Shown here piece after piece: positions 59,411-64,000 of a stretch of DNA of 64,000 nucleotides (within the stretch, counting starts at the first letter, position 1; each line of letters begins with the position of its first letter). Location of the stretch: positions 744,001 through 808,000 of the forward strand of contig SAXG01000008.1 of NCBI GenBank assembly GCA_012932865.1, in the 5' to 3' direction. Source of the DNA: Amylostereum areolatum (taxonomy: Eukaryota > Basidiomycota > Agaricomycetes > Russulales > Stereaceae). A program made the translations under genes and the position numbers. The notes beneath the pieces were generated by a model. That model did not search any database, was not told the origin of the DNA, and saw only the letters and a list, made by a program, of their open reading frames with translations.

Positions 59411-60457
59411 GCAGGTATTCGCGACGTGCCGTCCAACTCCCCCGTGTACAGTAAGGACTGTCATATGAGGAATGAATTGTAATTTTATGTCACAAGGAGA
59501 GTGACCGCTTCAAGCAGCGGGCTGAAAAGCCAGCTACCCATGCAATACCATGCAATACACGGCTGGTCGCACAGGTAATGTGAACGGACTTGGCGTAGCA
59601 CAGCGTGGCACGCGCGTGTGCACGCAGCTGGAAATCGGCCCGACTCGGACATCCCCCAGCCTGAGAAGAATTCGAAGCACTCGGGGTCCACAAATTTGGC
59701 GGTATCGATTCAGCCTTCATGGACCTTCGAGTCTTCGACGTTTGTACACGACCAGAAGCTCTCAGAATCTCAGACCTTCAAGCTTCAAGCTACACGGCTC
59801 AGGAGACTGAAATCTCTAGCGATAGAGTTTCAAAACTCTACCCTAATACTTTCGACCGTTCCTATTCAAAGTACCAGGTACTGGTATGTAATTGGTAACC
59901 TCTTCCGCTCTTGGCCTAACTGACCCTGGAAGACTGGACGCGATTTCGGAGTCACGGAATAAGATGAACGTCCCCGACTCGGAACCAGGGTCCACGTCCA
60001 CGACTGCTCAGCGCTCGACAAGTTGCGAACATCTCCCAGGCAAACATATTCAGTACAGTGGCATGAGCTGGCAGGATTTGTATCGACGTTCTACCTCTAA
60101 GATGTGCTCTACCGGCAGTTTTTCTACCGGCGTCCAAAGCGCTCAAACTGATACTTGGCTTACAGCGTCACCGTGTCCAAATCTCTCCGACTCGGAAAGC
60201 TTCTCAAGGACTCCCATGTCCGACATGGAGGTCGACACTCGTCTTTTCACGTTATGACTACGGATGCTCCAAGTATCTCTCGCTTATACTCATCCCTTTC
60301 TTGCCGATCATCGGTCCGTCACCCCAATCAGAGAAGTATAATAAGACGTCAGTGCCGCCAGAGGTGTTCCAAAACATCTCCTGTACCATCTTTCTCCTCC
60401 TTCACATCAGTTATCCTTACGCCTGCGACTACCTCGCCTAAGTCGATCGACATCGGA
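59411..60457. other. Intergenic upstream of the P450; no supported gene
   Basis: A Ser/Thr-rich rightward frame (about 59892-60257, for example TSTTAQRSTSCEHLPGKHIQ) has no domain and no splice support. It may be 5' leader or an unrelated chance frame. Confidence 0.35.
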
Positions 60458-62819
60458 ATGAGTATCGTTCTCGTGGCTCAGGCGGTTGTTGCCGCTTGCG
60501 CTGCAGCAGTTGTCACTCACCTACGTTCCGTCGATACCTCGCTCAGCGCCATCTTTCTGTTGTGCCAGGTCCCCCAAGCCCCTCATTCGTGACCGGTACG
60601 TCTGCAAAGCGTCAATCTTCATAATCGTGACAATGGAATCTTATTCGATCCGTAGGCAATCTTAAGCAGATTTTTCACTTGAACGCCCTCCAATTCCACC
60701 AGGAACTCTATCGGCTCTATGGCAGAGTTATCAGGCTGTCTGGGCCCGTTGGGGTACTTTCCTTCTCTACACCTTCCGCGAGTGCATGGATACTCACCTC
60801 ATCACCTTGGCAGCTTGCTCAGCTCATGATTTCCGATACCAAGGCGCTGTATTCTATCTTGATCAAGGACCAGTACACGTTCGAGGAGGCGGGCCATTTC
60901 ATCGAGTGAGTATCTCGTCGACGATCGTCTAGTCCGACATCTAGTCTCTAAACGTGTTGAATATCAGGACCAATCTTCTCGTGTTCGGCCCCGGGCTTCT
61001 CTCGACACTTGGTAGGTTGCCAAACGCGTCCACGATCGCGCTCCTCTGAAGTCCCCCCTTTCTCCAGGCTCCTATGCACAAGAAGCAGCGCAAGATCCTC
61101 AACCCGGCGTTCTCCACGAACCACATGCGTCGTCTTGTGCCGCTGTTCCAGTCTATCACAATGCAGGTAAGCACGCCATTGCTTTCCCCTCATACTCATA
61201 GCATCGACGGTGCGGGGGAGACTCAACATTCATGCTCTTTTTACAGCTTCAGAACATCATGCGTAAAGACCTCGCCAACGGGGGGACCGAGGAGATTGAT
61301 ATGTTGGATTATATGGGAAGCTCGCGTTGGAGCTCATCGCACAGGCCGGCCTTGGGTACACTTTCAAGGCGCTGGAAGGCGAGAACAACGAGTACGCTTT
61401 GGCAGTTGAAAAGCTTCGTGTGCGTAACTTCGGAAGTGTGACCTTGTCCTTCCTGAGAAGCTGACGCGCTTCTCTTTGCAGTCCAGTGGCCTCCACCACC
61501 CAGGTCTGGCGCCGTTGGCTTCCGAACTTGACCGCCGTCTTCCCCCCCTGGCTGCTACGCTTCGCTGCCGTCCACGTCCCATGGCCGAATGTCCAGGCGC
61601 TCGTCAAGATCGCCGATACGATGTACTCTACTTCGAAGGAAGCTTGGGAGGAAAAGAAGGAGGCCGCAGCCCGAGGAGAGGAGGCGGTGGTCAACCAGGT
61701 AGGCGGAGGAAAGGACATCATGAGCATCCTCTGTGCGTTTACACACCTCAAGTCCTCTCGTCTTCCAAAGCTGACAATGCTGCTTAGTGAAGGCCAACTC
61801 TGCCGCGGATGAGGGAGACCAGCTCCCGGATGAGCAGCTTCTCGCACAAATGGGGTTCGTGACATGCCAGCGTTTCCAACTCTCTTCGCTGACGACATTA
61901 TAGGACATTCCTTTTTGCTGGCACGGATACAACCTCCTCCGCTCTGTCTCGCATGCTTCACCTTCTGTCGCTGAACCCTGACATTCAAGAGCGCCTGAGG
62001 CAGGAGGTCACCGCGGTGGGTGGTGAGAAGGGAGAGCTCGACCACGACGCTCTGAACGAACTGCCGTATCTCGAGGCCGTCTGTCGCGAAACTCTACGTC
62101 TCTTCCCTCCCCTCAGCTTCGTACAGCGCATGTAAGCGTCTCCTTCGCACTTCCTTTCCTGTGACTCCGTCTTATCAGTCCACAGCGCCCGCAAAGACAC
62201 CGTTCTTCCTCTTGGTACGCCCATAAAGGGACTTGATGGTAGGGATATTTCCGAGTTGGTGGTCCCCACTGGCACGTTCGTATACGTGAACATCGCTGGT
62301 ATCAATCGCGATCCGGAGATTTGGGGCCCAGATGCTGATCAGTGGAAGCCCGAGCGTTGGTTGTCCCCTCTTCCGGAGAACGTCGCGGCAGCGCATATCC
62401 CTGGAATTTATGCCAACATGTACGTTCCTTTGGGTTCTCTCCCCATAATCCTCTCTGATCGCGGTTCCACGGTCTAGGCTGACTTTCATTGGCGGTGGAC
62501 GCGCCTGCATGTGAGTGATCTTTCTACGTGTGGCCGGTCAAAAATGCAGTTTGCTTGAGTGGATATCGGGTGTGCAGCGGCTTCAAGTTCTCGCTACTGG
62601 AAATCAGTAAGTCAATACACAGTTTGTATCACGGTGTACTGACGTCTACCACGTTCTTCCTCCTCAGAGGTCGTTCTTTCCCAGCTTCTGCCGGTCTTCC
62701 GGTTCGCCCCTCCCGCAAAGAAGGAGATCTTCTGGAGATTTGGTGGCATCATCACTCCGTCGGTGATCGGAGCAACCTCCCCAAAGCCCACCCTCCCCTT
62801 GACGGTTTCTCTCGTTTAG
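60458..62819 (+). CDS. Cytochrome P450 monooxygenase, multi-exon
   Basis: Heme-thiolate oxidase, membrane-anchored by an N-terminal hydrophobic segment (MSIVLVAQAVVAACAAAVVT). Landmarks in order: PGPPSPSFVTGN hinge, LYRLYGRVIRL, DQYTFEEAGHF, KKQRKILNPAFSTNHMRRLV, I-helix LFAGTDTTSSALSRMLHLLS, K-helix ETLRLFPP (ExxR), WKPERWLSPLP and the heme loop FIGGGRACIGFKFSLLE with the Cys ligand. About a dozen short introns; stop TAG 62817-62819. The frame fails in a few places: a base seems to be missing near 61317 (GKLALELIAQAGLGYTFKAL is recovered), and junctions near 60540, 61020 and 61480 are one base off. It is therefore either an active gene with read errors or a recent pseudogene. The family resembles Agaricomycete P450s of the CYP5144/CYP5150 kind; substrate unknown. 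Confidence 0.88.
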
Positions 62820-63237
62820 AACGGACCTGCTTTGGATATGACGGCTCTGCCCTATGTAGTTTTTGTACCTCGGACTTGTTTATCGCGATGACTTTATGAG
62901 AAATATACGGCGTCGTTTGTGGTGTTTTGCTTGGAGATCAGATGTAAACGACGACGACGCGCAGGTGCCGGCGGGCTCTGCCACACAGCTGAGAAGAAGT
63001 AGTAAGTAGCAGGATTCCATGGCTCGGATTAATCTTCCAGATCCACCCGACTGCCGCGTTTCTCGTCCCGCGACCGTAGACACGACAAGTTGCACAGTAT
63101 GGTTGCTATTTGACCTACACGGTTCTGCCAAGTACAATCTCGCCATGCATAGTATGTAACTACAGCCACACTTTCTATATGAAAGCACATTTGTAGTCTA
63201 CCAATTCGGCGCACCGCGATGCCAGCAGCCATCGCGA
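62820..63237. other. Convergent 3' flanks of the P450 and the WD40-like gene
   Basis: 418 bases between two converging stop codons, no coding pattern. Confidence 0.4.
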
Positions 63238-64000
63238 TCAGCTCGACTCGTCATCGTCCTCATCTTCGCCATCCACATCCATCTTACCACCCTCCTCCTT
63301 CCTGATGGTCTCTACACCTGTGTAGGGAACCCGTCCTCTCAACCATCTACCCTCCAACCAATCCACTCTCCCCAACCCCACCGCCGTGCCCGAAGCCAAC
63401 AGCGATGCCCCTGCGAGCCCTGACCCCGCATGCCACGCTACGCGCACGACAGCCACCTCCTTCGTCCATGCCCCTGTGCCAACGCTGACGCCCGCGGGCC
63501 CGGGTTTTCCCTTCTTCGTTCGCTGCGAGGCGTTCGATCGATCAGGCGTCTCGCGCGGGAGGAAGTGCTCAAGCATGCGGTAGGTCTGCGTGGCGCGGCT
63601 GTAGTCGAGCTGGAAGATTTTGTGCTGAAAGAACGGCTGAGGGGTACCAGCGAGTCGTTGGGCGAGGGACGTAAAAGGTAGAGGAGAGTGGACGTACGAC
63701 CGTGCCTCCCCGTCGGGCTGAGCGTAGCATATTGGTTGTATGGCAACTCCCATCGGCGGAACCTACAGCAAGCTGAGCATGGTAGTCGGATGTATGCGCG
63801 CACTGCGAGTCTTTCGTCAGCTGGTCGTCGTAAACGCGTCGGTAAAGACTCACCCATACGGGACCGTTGGGCTCCATGAGCGTGTGTCCGCGGCCAAGCA
63901 TGCTGGGCGACGCCGAGTACGCCTTAACTATGTTTTCGTGGTCGATCGCGATGGGGCCGCCAGCATACGGCGAGAAGGGAATGCAGGGAATGGTGTCTGT
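63238..64000 (-). CDS. WD40-like protein, 3' part (runs off the window), possibly a TFIIIC subunit
   Basis: The stop is at 63238-63240 after a very acidic tail (KMDVDGEDEDDDESS). Reading leftwards from the edge: DTIPCIPFSPYAGGPIAIDH, ENIVKAYSASPSMLGRGHTL, MEPNGPVW, a GTGAGT..CAG intron, then SDYHAQLAVGSADGSC, another intron, and KIFQLDYSRATQTYRMLEHF. Near the end are VAVVRVAWHAGSGLAGASLL and ASGTAVGLGRVDWLEGRW. The VWS..LAVGSADG and VAWH..ASGTAVG pieces look like WD40 blades. The arrangement recalls the WD40 subunit of RNA polymerase III factor TFIIIC (Tfc6/Sfc6), but I hold that only loosely. The 5' part lies outside the window. Confidence 0.6.

Overview
The window is nuclear DNA of a filamentous basidiomycete, most likely an Agaricomycete. 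The genes are dense and split by many introns of about 50-60 bases with GT..AG ends. The protein set is fungal (Mdm12, Elp3, Mrp51, a Gal4-type Zn2Cys6 regulator, a fungal P450), and it includes families I associate with Agaricomycetes: a Plavaka-type transposase, a DUF6532 protein and an F-box/LRR-like protein. I see no rRNA, tRNA, CRISPR array, plasmid or prokaryotic operon.

Layout. 0-9 kb: UPF1 helicase (-), a HYPK-like NatA partner (+), mitoribosomal Mrp51/bS1m (-) and a nucleotide-sugar (UDP-galactose-type) transporter (-). 9-16 kb: a small unknown gene, a decayed or misread gene, an 86-bp tandem repeat and an F-box protein (-). 16-22.5 kb: MDM12 (+) and ELP3 (-), tail to tail, then a Golgi apyrase (+). 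24-26.4 kb: an unassigned protein with two WWP/YWP (PWWP/Tudor-like) modules (-). 29.4-32.8 kb: a Zn2Cys6 regulator (-). 32.8-36.7 kb: no gene I can support. 36,740-43,661: a complete DNA transposon. 47.8-50.6 kb: Cdc4/Fbw7-type F-box-WD40 protein (+). 52.3-59.4 kb: PPIL1 cyclophilin (-), PGS1 (+), D-aminoacyl-tRNA deacylase (-) and an Asi1/Asi3-like membrane RING protein (+). 60.4-64 kb: a P450 (+) and the 3' end of a WD40-like gene running off the right edge (-).

Most host genes are unrelated housekeeping genes: mRNA decay, tRNA modification and proofreading, ER-mitochondria tethering, cardiolipin precursor synthesis, ubiquitin ligases. Many sit in head-to-head or tail-to-tail pairs with very short spacers.

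Two features stand out. First, a 6.9-kb element is bounded by perfect 14-bp terminal inverted repeats and carries two intact, divergently transcribed genes: a 1,070-residue Plavaka-type transposase and a DUF6532 protein. This places DUF6532 inside the element rather than merely beside it. Second, the host genes in the first 22 kb are interrupted by many single-base insertions, each of which breaks a conserved reading frame that resumes at once. The transposon and most genes to the right are clean. This looks like insertion-biased sequencing or assembly error, though decay cannot be excluded without reads.
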